Of a DNA stretch of 64,000 nt, positions 7,784-16,302 are shown one piece after another. The stretch is taken from the NCBI GenBank assembly GCA_964428335.1, contig CAYRXW010000003.1:164219-228218 (forward strand). The letters run 5' to 3'. Position 1 is the first letter of the stretch, and every line of letters begins with the position of its first letter. The notes under the pieces are model-generated. The model had not been told where the DNA came from, ran no database searches, and worked only from the letters and a program-made list of their open reading frames with translations. The position numbers were made by a program, and so were the translations under genes. The stretch comes from GW2011-AR15 sp964428335. GTDB lineage: Archaea; Nanobdellota; Nanobdellia; Woesearchaeales; GW2011-AR15.

Positions 7784-7831
7784 AGCCGGAAGTTTCATAG
7801 TTCTCTCAATATTTGCTTTGGGTGATAAAAA

Positions 7832-10648
7832 ATGAAGACAGAAGAAAAATGGGTCAAGAAATGGCAAGAGTCTAAAGTATTTGAGGCAAAGCCAGACAAA
7901 AGAAAAAAGTTCTTTGGAACGTTTCCTTATCCTTATGTAAATTCATACCTTCATCTGGGGCATTTCTATTCATCGATGAGGCTTGAAGCGCTTTCCAGGT
8001 ACAAGAGGATGAAAGGCTTCAATGTACTATATGCGCAGGGCTGGCACTGCACAGGAAGCCCAATAGTCAGCGCTGCAAAAAGAATAGAGGAAAATGAGCC
8101 AAAACAGGTAGGGATATTGAAGATGCAAGGATTTTCCGATGAAGAGATAAAAGAGTTTTCCAATCCGAAAAAATGGATTGAATTTTTCCCAAAAGAAGCA
8201 AAAAAAGACTTCACAGACATGGGATACTCGATTGATTTTAGAAGATCATTCATCACAACAGACATGAACCCAAGCTATGATAAGTTCATCAGGTGGCAGT
8301 TCAATAAACTAAAAGAAAAAGAGTATGTATTGAAAGGGCATTTTCCTGTTGTGTGGGATCCAAAAGACAATTGCCCTGTAGGAGACCATGACAGGATTGA
8401 AGGAGAAGGGGAAGTTCCGCAGGAATATGTAATCTATAAGCAGCCCCTAAAAGACGGAAGGTATGTAATCTCTGCAACATTAAAGCCTGACACAGTCCTT
8501 GGGATAACAAATATGTTTGTAAACCCGAAATCAGAGCTTGTTGAAGCAAGGGTCAACAGAGAAATATGGATATTATCTGAAAAATCTGCAAGGGAACTTG
8601 GTTTTCAGGACAGGAAGGTAGAAATAATAAAAAAAATAGCAGGCAAGGAACTTATTGGGAAGACTGTTCGGCAGTTCAATGGCTTAGATGTTCCGATACT
8701 TCCTGCAGATTTTGTTGCAACAGAAGTAGGGACTGGAATTGTGCACAGCTGCCCAAGCGATTCAGCTGATGATTTAATTGCTTTAATGGATCTAATAAAA
8801 AACGAGAAATACCAAAAGGAATTCGGGCTAAAAAAAGAAGACCTGGAAAAAATAAAGCCAATTCCAATAATAGATATTGAAGGCTATTCAAAAATACCTG
8901 CAGAAGACATAATAAAAAAATTCAAGATAACAGACCAAAATGACTTAGGGAAGCTAAAAGAAGCAAAAAAAGAGCTTTATGGAGATGGGTATTACAAAGG
9001 AAAATTCAATGAAAAATACACAACAAAATTTTTCAAGAAAAAATATTTTGGTCTTAATGTAATAGACCATAAGGATGAAATAAAGCTTGAACTTATAGAC
9101 AAAGGCTTTGCTGAAATCTATTTCCAGCTTACAGGAAGGGTTCTTGCAAGATCATTATCTGAATGCGTTGTAAAGATAGTAGATGACCAGTGGTTCATGG
9201 CATATGGAAGCGAAGAATGGAAAAAGCTTGCACATGAATGCCTGGACAACATGAAATTATATCCTGAAAAAACAAGATCACAGTTCAATTATGTCCTGGA
9301 CTGGCTGAGGAACTGGGCATGCACCCGTGAATTCGGCCTTGGGACAAGGCTTCCATGGGATGAGAAATGGCTTATAGAATCATTAAGCGATTCAACAATC
9401 TATATGGCTTATTATACAATTGCGCATAAGATACAAAATGTTGATGCAGAAAAACTGGATGATAACTTCTTTGATTACGTGTTATTAGGCAAGGGAGACT
9501 TAGCCAAAATAAAAATAGATAAGAAACTGACTGTGGAACTTAGGGAAGAATTCGATTACTGGTATCCTATGGACTTTAGGACTACAGGAAAAGACCTGAT
9601 ACAGAACCACATGAGCTTCTCAATATTTAACCATGTTGCAATATTCCCAAAAGAAAAATGGCCAAGAAGCTTTGGCTCAAACGGCCATGTCTTAGTAGAT
9701 GGGGACAAGATGTCAAAATCAAAAGGGAATTTTGTGACAATGAGGCAGGCTTATCTTGATTATGGCGCAGATGCATCAAGATTCACAGCGCTTTCTGGTG
9801 GAGAAGGGATTGACGATGCCAACTTTGATCGGGAAATGGCAAAAGCTATGATACCAAAACTTGCACAGCTAAATGAGTTTGCAAAAGAATATTACAACAA
9901 GGGAAGGAAGGACAAGCTTTCAATAGACAAATGGCTTATGGCAAAGGTCAGTAGGATAATAATGGAAACAGAAAAATGCTACGAGGAAACAATGTTTAGG
10001 TCAGCTCTTCAGGTATGCTATTTTGAGATGCAGAATTCCTTAAAGTGGTACATGAGAAGATGTCTCAATAACCCGAACAAGGAAGCAATAAACTATTTCA
10101 TTGAGACACAGGCATTATTGCTTGCTCCTATCACTCCTTTCATAAGTGAGGAGATCTGGGAAGCAATAGGAAAAAAAGGATTTATTGCTGCTGCAGATTG
10201 GCCACAGGCAACACATCTTGAAGACATAAATTCAGAAGAATTCATAAAAAGCACAATGGAAGATATAAATTCCATCCTAAAGCTTGTGAAAACCAAGCCA
10301 AATAAAATAACTCTGTTTGTTTCAGAATACTGGAAATACGGCTTTTACAATGAACTGAAAAAAGAGATGGCAAAGTCAAGGGATTTCAAGATGCTTATGC
10401 AGGCAATGATGCAAAAAAGTGAATTCAAGAAGCATGGGCAGGATGTACCTAAGATGATTGAAAAAGCATTGAAATCAGGGATCAAGGAATTCTCAAGTCA
10501 AAATGATGAATTTACATCATTAAAAGAGTGCCTGGGTTTCCTTGGAGAGGAATTCAACTGCGCTTTGGAAGTCAAGAAAGCAGAAGAAAGCAAAGAAGCA
10601 AAGGCAAAAATGGCAATTCCTGGAAAAGTTGCGATACTTGCAGAATAA
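7832..10648 (+). CDS. leuS: Leucyl-tRNA synthetase
   Basis: 938 aa, archaeal/eukaryotic-type class Ia synthetase that charges tRNA-Leu. HLGH (residues 41-44, class I HIGH motif) follows FPYPYVNSYL. A CP1 editing domain contains STLKPDTVLG-like ATLKPDTVLGITNMFV and TGIVHSCPSDSADD. KMSKS is at 626-630 and an anticodon-binding and C-terminal region follows. Shine-Dalgarno GGGTGA at 7820-7825 is 6 bases before the ATG. The 5' leader carries the Leu-codon leader peptide. Cupin gene follows after 3 bases. A cognate tRNA-Leu(GAG) lies at 58776. Confidence 0.97.
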   Translation: MKTEEKWVKKWQESKVFEAKPDKRKKFFGTFPYPYVNSYLHLGHFYSSMRLEALSRYKRMKGFNVLYAQGWHCTGSPIVSAAKRIEENEPKQVGILKMQGFSDEEIKEFSNPKKWIEFFPKEAKKDFTDMGYSIDFRRSFITTDMNPSYDKFIRWQFNKLKEKEYVLKGHFPVVWDPKDNCPVGDHDRIEGEGEVPQEYVIYKQPLKDGRYVISATLKPDTVLGITNMFVNPKSELVEARVNREIWILSEKSARELGFQDRKVEIIKKIAGKELIGKTVRQFNGLDVPILPADFVATEVGTGIVHSCPSDSADDLIALMDLIKNEKYQKEFGLKKEDLEKIKPIPIIDIEGYSKIPAEDIIKKFKITDQNDLGKLKEAKKELYGDGYYKGKFNEKYTTKFFKKKYFGLNVIDHKDEIKLELIDKGFAEIYFQLTGRVLARSLSECVVKIVDDQWFMAYGSEEWKKLAHECLDNMKLYPEKTRSQFNYVLDWLRNWACTREFGLGTRLPWDEKWLIESLSDSTIYMAYYTIAHKIQNVDAEKLDDNFFDYVLLGKGDLAKIKIDKKLTVELREEFDYWYPMDFRTTGKDLIQNHMSFSIFNHVAIFPKEKWPRSFGSNGHVLVDGDKMSKSKGNFVTMRQAYLDYGADASRFTALSGGEGIDDANFDREMAKAMIPKLAQLNEFAKEYYNKGRKDKLSIDKWLMAKVSRIIMETEKCYEETMFRSALQVCYFEMQNSLKWYMRRCLNNPNKEAINYFIETQALLLAPITPFISEEIWEAIGKKGFIAAADWPQATHLEDINSEEFIKSTMEDINSILKLVKTKPNKITLFVSEYWKYGFYNELKKEMAKSRDFKMLMQAMMQKSEFKKHGQDVPKMIEKALKSGIKEFSSQNDEFTSLKECLGFLGEEFNCALEVKKAEESKEAKAKMAIPGKVAILAE

Positions 10649-10651
10649 AGA

Positions 10652-11011
10652 ATGAAAAAAATAAACCTGGATGAAAAATTCAAGCTATTCAAGGAGACAT
10701 GGAGCCCAAAATTAATAGGAGAATTGAATGACTGCAATTTCCAGCTGGTTAAATGCAAAGGCGAACTGCCATGGCATCATCATGATGATGAGGATGAAGT
10801 ATTTCTGACAGTCAAAGGTGAATTTATAGTAAGGACAAAAGAGCAGGAATTTAGGTTAAAGAAAGGCGAGTGTTTATTCATGCCCCGCATGATTGAGCAC
10901 CAGACAGCAGCTGAGAAACTTACTGAGATAATATATATCTCTAGAAAAGGGTCTGTAAACACAGGAAATGTGAAAGAAAAAAGGACTGTTGAAAGACCAG
11001 AAAAGATTTAA
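10652..11011 (+). CDS. Cupin-domain protein
   Basis: 119 aa single-domain cupin. Motif 1 is seen as WHHHDDEDEVFLTVKGEF (metal-binding His cluster and Glu) and motif 2 as CLFMPRMIEHQT. The C-terminus is a short basic tail. Substrate unknown; small archaeal cupins include sugar isomerases and dioxygenases as well as binding proteins. It starts 3 bases after leuS, so it is co-transcribed, but that linkage says little about its function. Confidence 0.87.
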   Translation: MKKINLDEKFKLFKETWSPKLIGELNDCNFQLVKCKGELPWHHHDDEDEVFLTVKGEFIVRTKEQEFRLKKGECLFMPRMIEHQTAAEKLTEIIYISRKGSVNTGNVKEKRTVERPEKI

Positions 11012-11073
11012 CAGGTTTAATTTCTTAATTTTATCCGACAGCTTTATAAACCCTGCTTTTTTCCTTTTCCCCT

Positions 11074-11274
11074 ATGATAATCCCAATCAGATGCTGGTCA
11101 TGCGGAAAGCCAATAGCCCATTTATGGGAAGACTTCCTTGCAAGGACAAACAACAGGAAGCAAAATGTCAAAGAGACACTGGATGATTTAGGTGTTGAAA
11201 GATACTGCTGCAGAGCACAGTTCCTGGGTCATGTTGATTTAATGGATACAGTATCAGCATTCAAGAAATTCTGA
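11074..11274 (+). CDS. rpoN: RNA polymerase subunit Rpo10 (N)
   Basis: 66 aa. Zinc-bundle subunit of archaeal RNA polymerase with the invariant C7-x2-C10 (IRCWSCGKPI) and C45-C46 (RYCCRAQFLGHVDLMD). Slightly longer linker than usual. A TATA box (TTTATAAA, about 11043-11050) lies about 27 bases before the ATG, so this gene has its own leaderless promoter inside the leuS-cupin region. Confidence 0.96.
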   Translation: MIIPIRCWSCGKPIAHLWEDFLARTNNRKQNVKETLDDLGVERYCCRAQFLGHVDLMDTVSAFKKF

Positions 11275-11294
11275 TTAGGCTCTTAGGTTTTAAT

Positions 11295-12236
11295 TTATTT
11301 TAGCCTTATCTTCTTAATCTTTATATCTGGTTGCTTTTCCTTGATATAAACATAATCCTGATGCCACACATTCTTTTTTTCCTTAAATGAGTCAACGCCA
11401 GTAGTTCCGCCGAAATGGTCATTCCTGCCAAGAGCTATATGCAGTCCAAGCTTTTCATCAAGTAACGTACGACCGCATGGCTTTATCCCGTATTTTCCTA
11501 AAACACCCATTGCAAGTTCAGCAATATTTCCTACAGCATAATCCTCTTTTATCCTGTCCATAAGCAGATGAGGCTTATCTGAAGAGATGATATGATTATC
11601 TTCAACCCTAAATACAACAACATTTCCCTCCAGCTGTATCGGTAGTTCCCCTCTTGTCCCGCTATCTTTGTCTTTTGGAGAGATGAATGTTTCCCCACTT
11701 GGAAGGTTGATTATTTTTCCAGTCTTTGTGCATGAGCCATCATCTCTAAGCACTTTCATCCCTCTCAGGTCGAAGAACATCTTATATTCCTTTCCTTTTA
11801 CTTCAAAAACAATCTGTGCATCCTCTCCAAAATCAATCATGTCAACATCTTTTTTCAGCTCTTTAAAGTCGATATCAAGTGCAGGGAGCATCTCCTTAGT
11901 AAATCCTGGCATGCTTGCCCCTCTAAAACTATGCTTCTTTGCAAGCTTTGACAAAGGAGCTGTAGCTGAAAATTCAGTAAGTGCTATTATAATATCAAAC
12001 TTAGACAACACAGATTTAAAATCCTGTTTTTTACCCTGAAAAATGCATTCTTTTGGAAGGTCTGAATTATTTGCGTAAGTTGCATCATAAGAAGCATAAG
12101 GAAGCTTAAGGCTTTCTGCAAGTTTCCTTCTATATTCCCAGTCAGGATTGTCACTTTTTGGGATATCATAGATAACAAGGACTGTCTCATCCTTTTTTTT
12201 ATTGAAAACTTCTTTCAAGATTTTTTTTATGTTCAT
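11295..12236 (-). CDS. M29-like aminopeptidase family protein
   Basis: 313 aa. C-terminal half matches thermophilic aminopeptidase (M29) features: INLPSGETFISP, an acidic metal-ligand stretch, GNIAELAMGVLGK, LDEKLGLHIALGRNDHFGG and WHQDYVYIKE. The N-terminal half is a Rossmann-like domain (TVLVIYDIPKSDNPDWEYR). Likely a metal-dependent peptidase of cytosolic peptide turnover; some archaeal members are uncharacterised. Convergent with rpoN (20-base gap). Confidence 0.75.
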   Translation of the reverse strand: MNIKKILKEVFNKKKDETVLVIYDIPKSDNPDWEYRRKLAESLKLPYASYDATYANNSDLPKECIFQGKKQDFKSVLSKFDIIIALTEFSATAPLSKLAKKHSFRGASMPGFTKEMLPALDIDFKELKKDVDMIDFGEDAQIVFEVKGKEYKMFFDLRGMKVLRDDGSCTKTGKIINLPSGETFISPKDKDSGTRGELPIQLEGNVVVFRVEDNHIISSDKPHLLMDRIKEDYAVGNIAELAMGVLGKYGIKPCGRTLLDEKLGLHIALGRNDHFGGTTGVDSFKEKKNVWHQDYVYIKEKQPDIKIKKIRLK

Positions 12237-12322
12237 AAAAGCAATTTCATCTCCTGATTTTTATATATCTTTGGTTGTTTCATTTAAATTTATAATTAAC
12301 CAACAATTTCCGGGTTTGGAAA

Positions 12323-13021
12323 ATGGATTCAAAAAACCTGGAAGAGCGCGTCTTGCTTAATTCAGTAAGGGATTTTGCTGTAGTTGCATCTACAGCGTTT
12401 GCAAGCATACCATTCGCTTTCATAAGTTTCGTATCTTTAAGCTTACTTGACAATCCACCATATCTTCATCAAAGGAAGGTTATAGGAAAAAACGGAGAGA
12501 ATATCATCATATATAAGTTTAGGACTCTTCACCCAGATTCTGAACCCAACTATGTTCCAGGACAAAAGCAAGATGATCCAAGGCAAACCAAAGTCGGGAA
12601 ATGGCTTAGGATATTAAAATGGGATGAAATCCCGCAGCTATATAATGTCCTGAAAAGAGAATTGAACGTTTTTGGATATCGGCCCTTTGATGAGGAGCAG
12701 CTTCAAAGAGCAAGGACTCTATTAGGTGAGGATGTAGATAAATATATTTTAAAGACCACTCCTGGCTTGGTTGCGTATCCCCAGGGATTGTCCCTTCTTT
12801 ATCCAGAGTGTCCAGAAAGGGAAGAACTATATTTTAGAAATGTAAGGGATTACTGCAGATATAGGCTCGAGCATCCCTTTAAATCACACTTAAAAGACTA
12901 TAAAGACATGTTCTTAATTTCAGCAGCTATCTTCTTAAGCCTAAAAACAGCAGTTGCAAAAAAGCAGATGGATTACGAAAAAAAATCAGTACAATTTTTA
13001 AGAAAAAGGCTTCTAGCTTAA
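12323..13021 (+). CDS. Bacterial-type sugar (phosphoglycosyl) transferase
   Basis: 232 aa, monotopic phosphoglycosyl transferase fold that moves a sugar-1-phosphate from a nucleotide sugar to a polyprenyl phosphate, the first step of surface glycan or N-glycan assembly. A hydrophobic re-entrant helix (residues 15-40) precedes the core motifs IIYKFRTL, TKVGKWLRILKWDEIPQLYNVL with the catalytic Asp-Glu pair, and NVFGYRPF. The many Asn-x-Ser/Thr sites in the giant surface proteins of this window are possible end users (inference). Confidence 0.88.
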   Translation: MDSKNLEERVLLNSVRDFAVVASTAFASIPFAFISFVSLSLLDNPPYLHQRKVIGKNGENIIIYKFRTLHPDSEPNYVPGQKQDDPRQTKVGKWLRILKWDEIPQLYNVLKRELNVFGYRPFDEEQLQRARTLLGEDVDKYILKTTPGLVAYPQGLSLLYPECPEREELYFRNVRDYCRYRLEHPFKSHLKDYKDMFLISAAIFLSLKTAVAKKQMDYEKKSVQFLRKRLLA

Positions 13022-13058
13022 CCATAATTTTTTATACCTGTAACCATTCAATAATGGT

Positions 13059-13865
13059 ATGGATTCAAAGATACTCTTTTTAGGAACAGGTGGGGATGCT
13101 TTTGTCATCGGAAAGCAAAAAAGAGCATCAGGCGGGATAATATTCAGCTATGGAGAAAACCAGTTCCATATTGACCCAGGCCCAGGCTCTTTAGTCATGG
13201 CGAAACTAACTAACGCTAACCTTAGGGGAAACACGGGAATCTTAGTTACAGGTAATGACTTATTTAGGGCAAATGACGTAAATGCAGTCATATTTGCAAT
13301 GACACACGACGGGCTTGATAAAAGAGGTGTTTTAATCTGCCCTTCAAAAGTCATATCTGATGATGAGAAAGGGAGCTTTGCAAACAGGCATTACCTGAAT
13401 TTCCTGGAAAGGGTAATAATCACGACAAACACAAAAAGGATTGGGATAAATGATATAGATATAGAAGTGATAGACCTGGAAGAAGATAACTGCGGCTATA
13501 AGCTTCTGACTCCAAAATTCAACATGGCTTATATCCCGCACACAATCAAAACAGAAGAGCTTCTCAATTTAGAAGACATTGACATACTTATCCTTAGCAT
13601 AAAGGATTCAGTTGAGGTAAAAGATTCGCTTAATGCAGAGCAGGCTCAAAAGATAATATCAAAACTTGCACCGCAGATTGCAATAATTACAGGTTTTGGG
13701 GCAAGAATGCTAGAAAATGAGGCATTATATGAGTGCAGGGAGATACAAAAGAACACAGGTATACAGGTAATCTCGGCAAAAGACGGCATGACCATAAACC
13801 CTGCTTCTTTTTCAGCGGTTGTCAGGCAGAAGAAACTGCATGGTGTGGAATCCCCACAAGCTTAA
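13059..13865 (+). CDS. Metallo-beta-lactamase-fold hydrolase-like protein
   Basis: 268 aa. Begins with the MBL-type strand and loop ILFLGTGGDAFVIGKQKRASGGIIF, then FHIDPGPGS (metal-site loop), GILVTGNDLFRANDVNAVIFAMTHDGLDKRGVLICPS and a C-terminal TGFGARML. The classical HxHxDH is not present; the corresponding loop reads VTGNDLFRANDVN, so catalysis by the standard di-zinc site is doubtful. Archaeal homologues of this kind are uncharacterised. It has a short upstream spacer of 37 bases with T-rich sequence. Confidence 0.7.
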   Translation: MDSKILFLGTGGDAFVIGKQKRASGGIIFSYGENQFHIDPGPGSLVMAKLTNANLRGNTGILVTGNDLFRANDVNAVIFAMTHDGLDKRGVLICPSKVISDDEKGSFANRHYLNFLERVIITTNTKRIGINDIDIEVIDLEEDNCGYKLLTPKFNMAYIPHTIKTEELLNLEDIDILILSIKDSVEVKDSLNAEQAQKIISKLAPQIAIITGFGARMLENEALYECREIQKNTGIQVISAKDGMTINPASFSAVVRQKKLHGVESPQA

Positions 13866-13916
13866 GTTTCATATTTTTAAGTAACTTTTTTAAACCATTT
13901 ATTATTCATATTTCCT

Positions 13917-14252
13917 ATGATGCCAGGAATGAATCCAAGGGATATGGAAAAAGCCATGAAACGCTTAGGTATAAAGCAGCATGAGATCGAAGCTATAGCA
14001 GTCATAATCAGGACAAAAACTGAAGACATTATCATAAGGAATCCGTCAGTACAGAAGATTGATATGATGGGAAACAATTCTTACCAGGTTTCAGGAACTG
14101 AAGAGATAAGGAAAATCGAGCCTGAAATAAGTGAGGAAGACATAAAAACAGTTATGGAGCAGGCAAAAGTTTCAAAAGAGAGAGCAACCAAAGCGTTAAA
14201 AGAGAGCAATGGAGAACTGGCAGCAGCCATAATTTCACTGCAAAATGCATGA
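13917..14252 (+). CDS. nac: Nascent polypeptide-associated complex protein
   Basis: 111 aa, archaeal NAC-alpha homodimer subunit that binds nascent chains at the ribosome. It shows the N-terminal helix PRDMEKAMKRLGIKQHEI, the NAC beta-barrel (AVIIRTKTEDIIIRNPSVQKIDMMGNNSYQVSG) and the C-terminal UBA domain (SEEDIKTVMEQAKVSKERATKALKESNGELAAAI). The next gene begins inside its last codons, starting a run of overlapping genes up to 16274. Confidence 0.95.
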   Translation: MMPGMNPRDMEKAMKRLGIKQHEIEAIAVIIRTKTEDIIIRNPSVQKIDMMGNNSYQVSGTEEIRKIEPEISEEDIKTVMEQAKVSKERATKALKESNGELAAAIISLQNA

Positions 14253-14646
14253 TTCAAAAAAACATATAGATCTTGCTGAAAACCTGGTTTTAAGAACCTA
14301 TACATTGACAGGAAGCCCAAAAATCTTAAAAATAGCGATGAATAACCTATACACAGGTCTTAAGTTCCTGATGAAAGAAGCCACAAAATCAGAAACAGAA
14401 GATTTTTCAGAACTGGTTGATTTATCAGAAAAGGAGTTTAAGAAAAGAGGTATAAATAAAAACTTCATAACCTATTTAAGGGACATCCACAGCTTAAAGA
14501 TGCACCAAAAAGAGTCAAACATTGAATTTTCAAGAAAAGATAAGTATATATTTGCATCTGAATCATATGATTTGGAAGTATTAAGCGAAAAAGAAGTGAA
14601 AGATTATATACTTAAAGCAAAACTACTATTAAACCTGGTGATATAA
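14245..14646 (+). CDS. Small helical protein, possibly HEPN-like
   Basis: 133 aa, mostly alpha-helical and highly charged; no membrane segment. It begins inside the nac gene (8-base overlap) and ends in a TAATG overlap with the next gene, so it is translated as part of that operon. The pattern (an N-terminal ENLVLRTYTLTG helix, then IAMNNLYTGLKFLMKEA) loosely resembles HEPN four-helix bundles but no diagnostic RxxxxH is visible. Family not recognised. Confidence 0.72.
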   Translation: MHDSKKHIDLAENLVLRTYTLTGSPKILKIAMNNLYTGLKFLMKEATKSETEDFSELVDLSEKEFKKRGINKNFITYLRDIHSLKMHQKESNIEFSRKDKYIFASESYDLEVLSEKEVKDYILKAKLLLNLVI

Positions 14647-15092
14647 TGCTGGAATCGTTAGAAAACGCAAAAGAAGAGTTAAAAAGGATTGACCACTTAA
14701 TCTATGTCACTTTAAAATATACAAGAACTGTTGATGTTTTAATAAGCGTAGTTGAAAGGATGATAAACTGCTATGAATTCATGATAGATGCCTTAATAAA
14801 AAAAGCAGTAAGCGAAGGAAAACTTAGCGATGAACCGGACAACCCCATTGCAAAAGGGCATGAAATTGTCAAGCTGTATCCATCAAAAGCAATCAAGGCA
14901 AATATAGAGAAATACCTGATGTTTCGAAAGCTTAGAAGGGTTGCACATGACAAGATGAATGAGTTCAGAAGGCACGTCACTTTGACAGCAGAAGTTGACG
15001 GAAAAGAAATCAAGGTTCATATTGATAATATCACAGAAGACTTTCATGATATAAAAAAATTCATGGAGCTTGTTGAAAAGACTGTAAAATAG
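14646..15092 (+). CDS. Small helical protein, possibly HEPN-like
   Basis: 148 aa, helical with a beta tail (HVTLTAEVDGKEIKVHID). The motif KLRRVAHDKMNEF is similar to the RxxxxH region of HEPN proteins (weak, inferred). It overlaps the preceding 133-aa gene by one base and is followed 7 bases later by minD. The two helical proteins may be partners. No toxin or nuclease assignment is warranted from sequence alone. Confidence 0.72.
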   Translation: MLESLENAKEELKRIDHLIYVTLKYTRTVDVLISVVERMINCYEFMIDALIKKAVSEGKLSDEPDNPIAKGHEIVKLYPSKAIKANIEKYLMFRKLRRVAHDKMNEFRRHVTLTAEVDGKEIKVHIDNITEDFHDIKKFMELVEKTVK

Positions 15093-15099
15093 GTTTTTT

Positions 15100-15876
15100 A
15101 TGACAAAGTTCATTGTAATTGCTTCAAGTAAAGGAGGAGTAGGAAAAACTACTACTGCCATAAATCTAGGGACTGCCCTTACTTTGTTTGGAAAAGATGT
15201 TGTTGTTGTTGACTGCAACCTGAACACGCCAAATGTTTCTTTGTATCTTGGAGCTGCTTCTGTCCCTGTGACTTTGCATGATGTATTGAATAAAAACAAG
15301 AAAATAACAGATGCAATGTATATGCACAGCCACGGCCTGAAGATAATACCTGCAAGCAATGCTTTTAAGGACAGGCATAAGATAGATTATGAAAAGCTTT
15401 CAAGAACCCTTAAGGAACTATCAGGAAAAACAGATTATGTGATCATTGACAGTGCTGCCGGTGTTGGAGAGGGAGCGATAACCAGCATGAAAATGGCTGA
15501 TGAACTTTTGGTTGTCTCAACCCCCGAACTTCCTGCAGTTGCAGATGCGCTAAAGACAATGAAGCTTGCAAAAGAGCATGGAAAGAATGTAAGGGGAATA
15601 ATACTTACAAGGGCTTATGAAGATGAACTGGAACTTAGCAGGAAAGATGTTGAAGCAATGCTTGAGACTAAAGTTATAGGGATAATACCTGAAGACGAGA
15701 CAATGAGGGAAGCAGTAAAAATGAAAAACCCTGTAATGCATACTCACCCAAATTCCCCAGCATCACAGGGATATAAGAAACTTGCCTCTGAACTAATAGG
15801 GGAAAAATATGTGGAAAGCATTGAAAAAGAGGAATCAGGTATGGATACCTTCATGAAAAAACTGGGGCTGAAATGA
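15100..15876 (+). CDS. minD: MinD/ParA-family P-loop ATPase
   Basis: 258 aa. Deviant Walker A with the signature lysine (SSKGGVGKTTTAINLG, residues 8-23), Walker A' (VVVVDCNLNTPNVSLYLG) and switch II (YVIIDSAAGVGEGAI). Of the MinD/ParA class that positions proteins at membranes or poles. The C-terminal GMDTFMKKLGLK resembles a MinD membrane-targeting helix. It sits in an operon of small helical proteins rather than with division genes, so a true division role is uncertain. Overlaps the next gene by ATGA. Confidence 0.9.
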   Translation: MTKFIVIASSKGGVGKTTTAINLGTALTLFGKDVVVVDCNLNTPNVSLYLGAASVPVTLHDVLNKNKKITDAMYMHSHGLKIIPASNAFKDRHKIDYEKLSRTLKELSGKTDYVIIDSAAGVGEGAITSMKMADELLVVSTPELPAVADALKTMKLAKEHGKNVRGIILTRAYEDELELSRKDVEAMLETKVIGIIPEDETMREAVKMKNPVMHTHPNSPASQGYKKLASELIGEKYVESIEKEESGMDTFMKKLGLK

Positions 15877-16274
15877 TGGAACTTATAGAATGGGCATCTC
15901 ATTATATTGACTATGCAAATTCCTTTAAAAAAGACCTTCTAAGCAAAAAAAATGAAGGGAATAAAATTGAATGCGAATACAAGGCAAAAGGAAAAGTTAC
16001 TTATGTCATTGCAGAACATCTTGATGAAAATACAGTAAAAGAATCATTAAATGGAAACATTGTAATTGTGACATTAAACAAAAAAGAAAATGCAAAATAT
16101 ATGCTTGAAAAATGGCAGGACTACATAAAAAATAAGGCACTAAAGATTATGTTTTCAAACCCAACATTAAACCTGCAATGGACTGTCATACCTTATCTTC
16201 ACAATAATTTTACAGATCCAGCAGCCTTAAAGACAGGGATAAAAACATTATTTGAAAGCATCCCGGAAGCCTGA
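15873..16274 (+). CDS. Conserved protein of unknown function
   Basis: 133 aa (or 132 from the second ATG). Mixed alpha/beta with a central strand pair (NIVIVTLNKKENAKYMLEKWQDYI) and a C-terminal LNLQWTVIPYLHNNFTD. No family recognised, no signal peptide. It starts within the minD stop, so it belongs to the nac-minD operon and may be a MinD partner (context inference). Confidence 0.75.
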   Translation: MMELIEWASHYIDYANSFKKDLLSKKNEGNKIECEYKAKGKVTYVIAEHLDENTVKESLNGNIVIVTLNKKENAKYMLEKWQDYIKNKALKIMFSNPTLNLQWTVIPYLHNNFTDPAALKTGIKTLFESIPEA

Positions 16275-16302
16275 AAAAATTAACTCAATCTAAAAAATTA
16301 AA

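Noticed and set aside
7760..7810. IS200/IS605-type right-end hairpin
   Set aside because: The GAAAC...GTTTC stem and TAGTTC are suggestive but there is no transposase or TnpB remnant nearby.
7611..7830. T-box-type riboswitch for leuS
   Set aside because: No specifier loop or conserved T-box sequence; T-boxes are bacterial. The leader peptide explains the Leu codons better.
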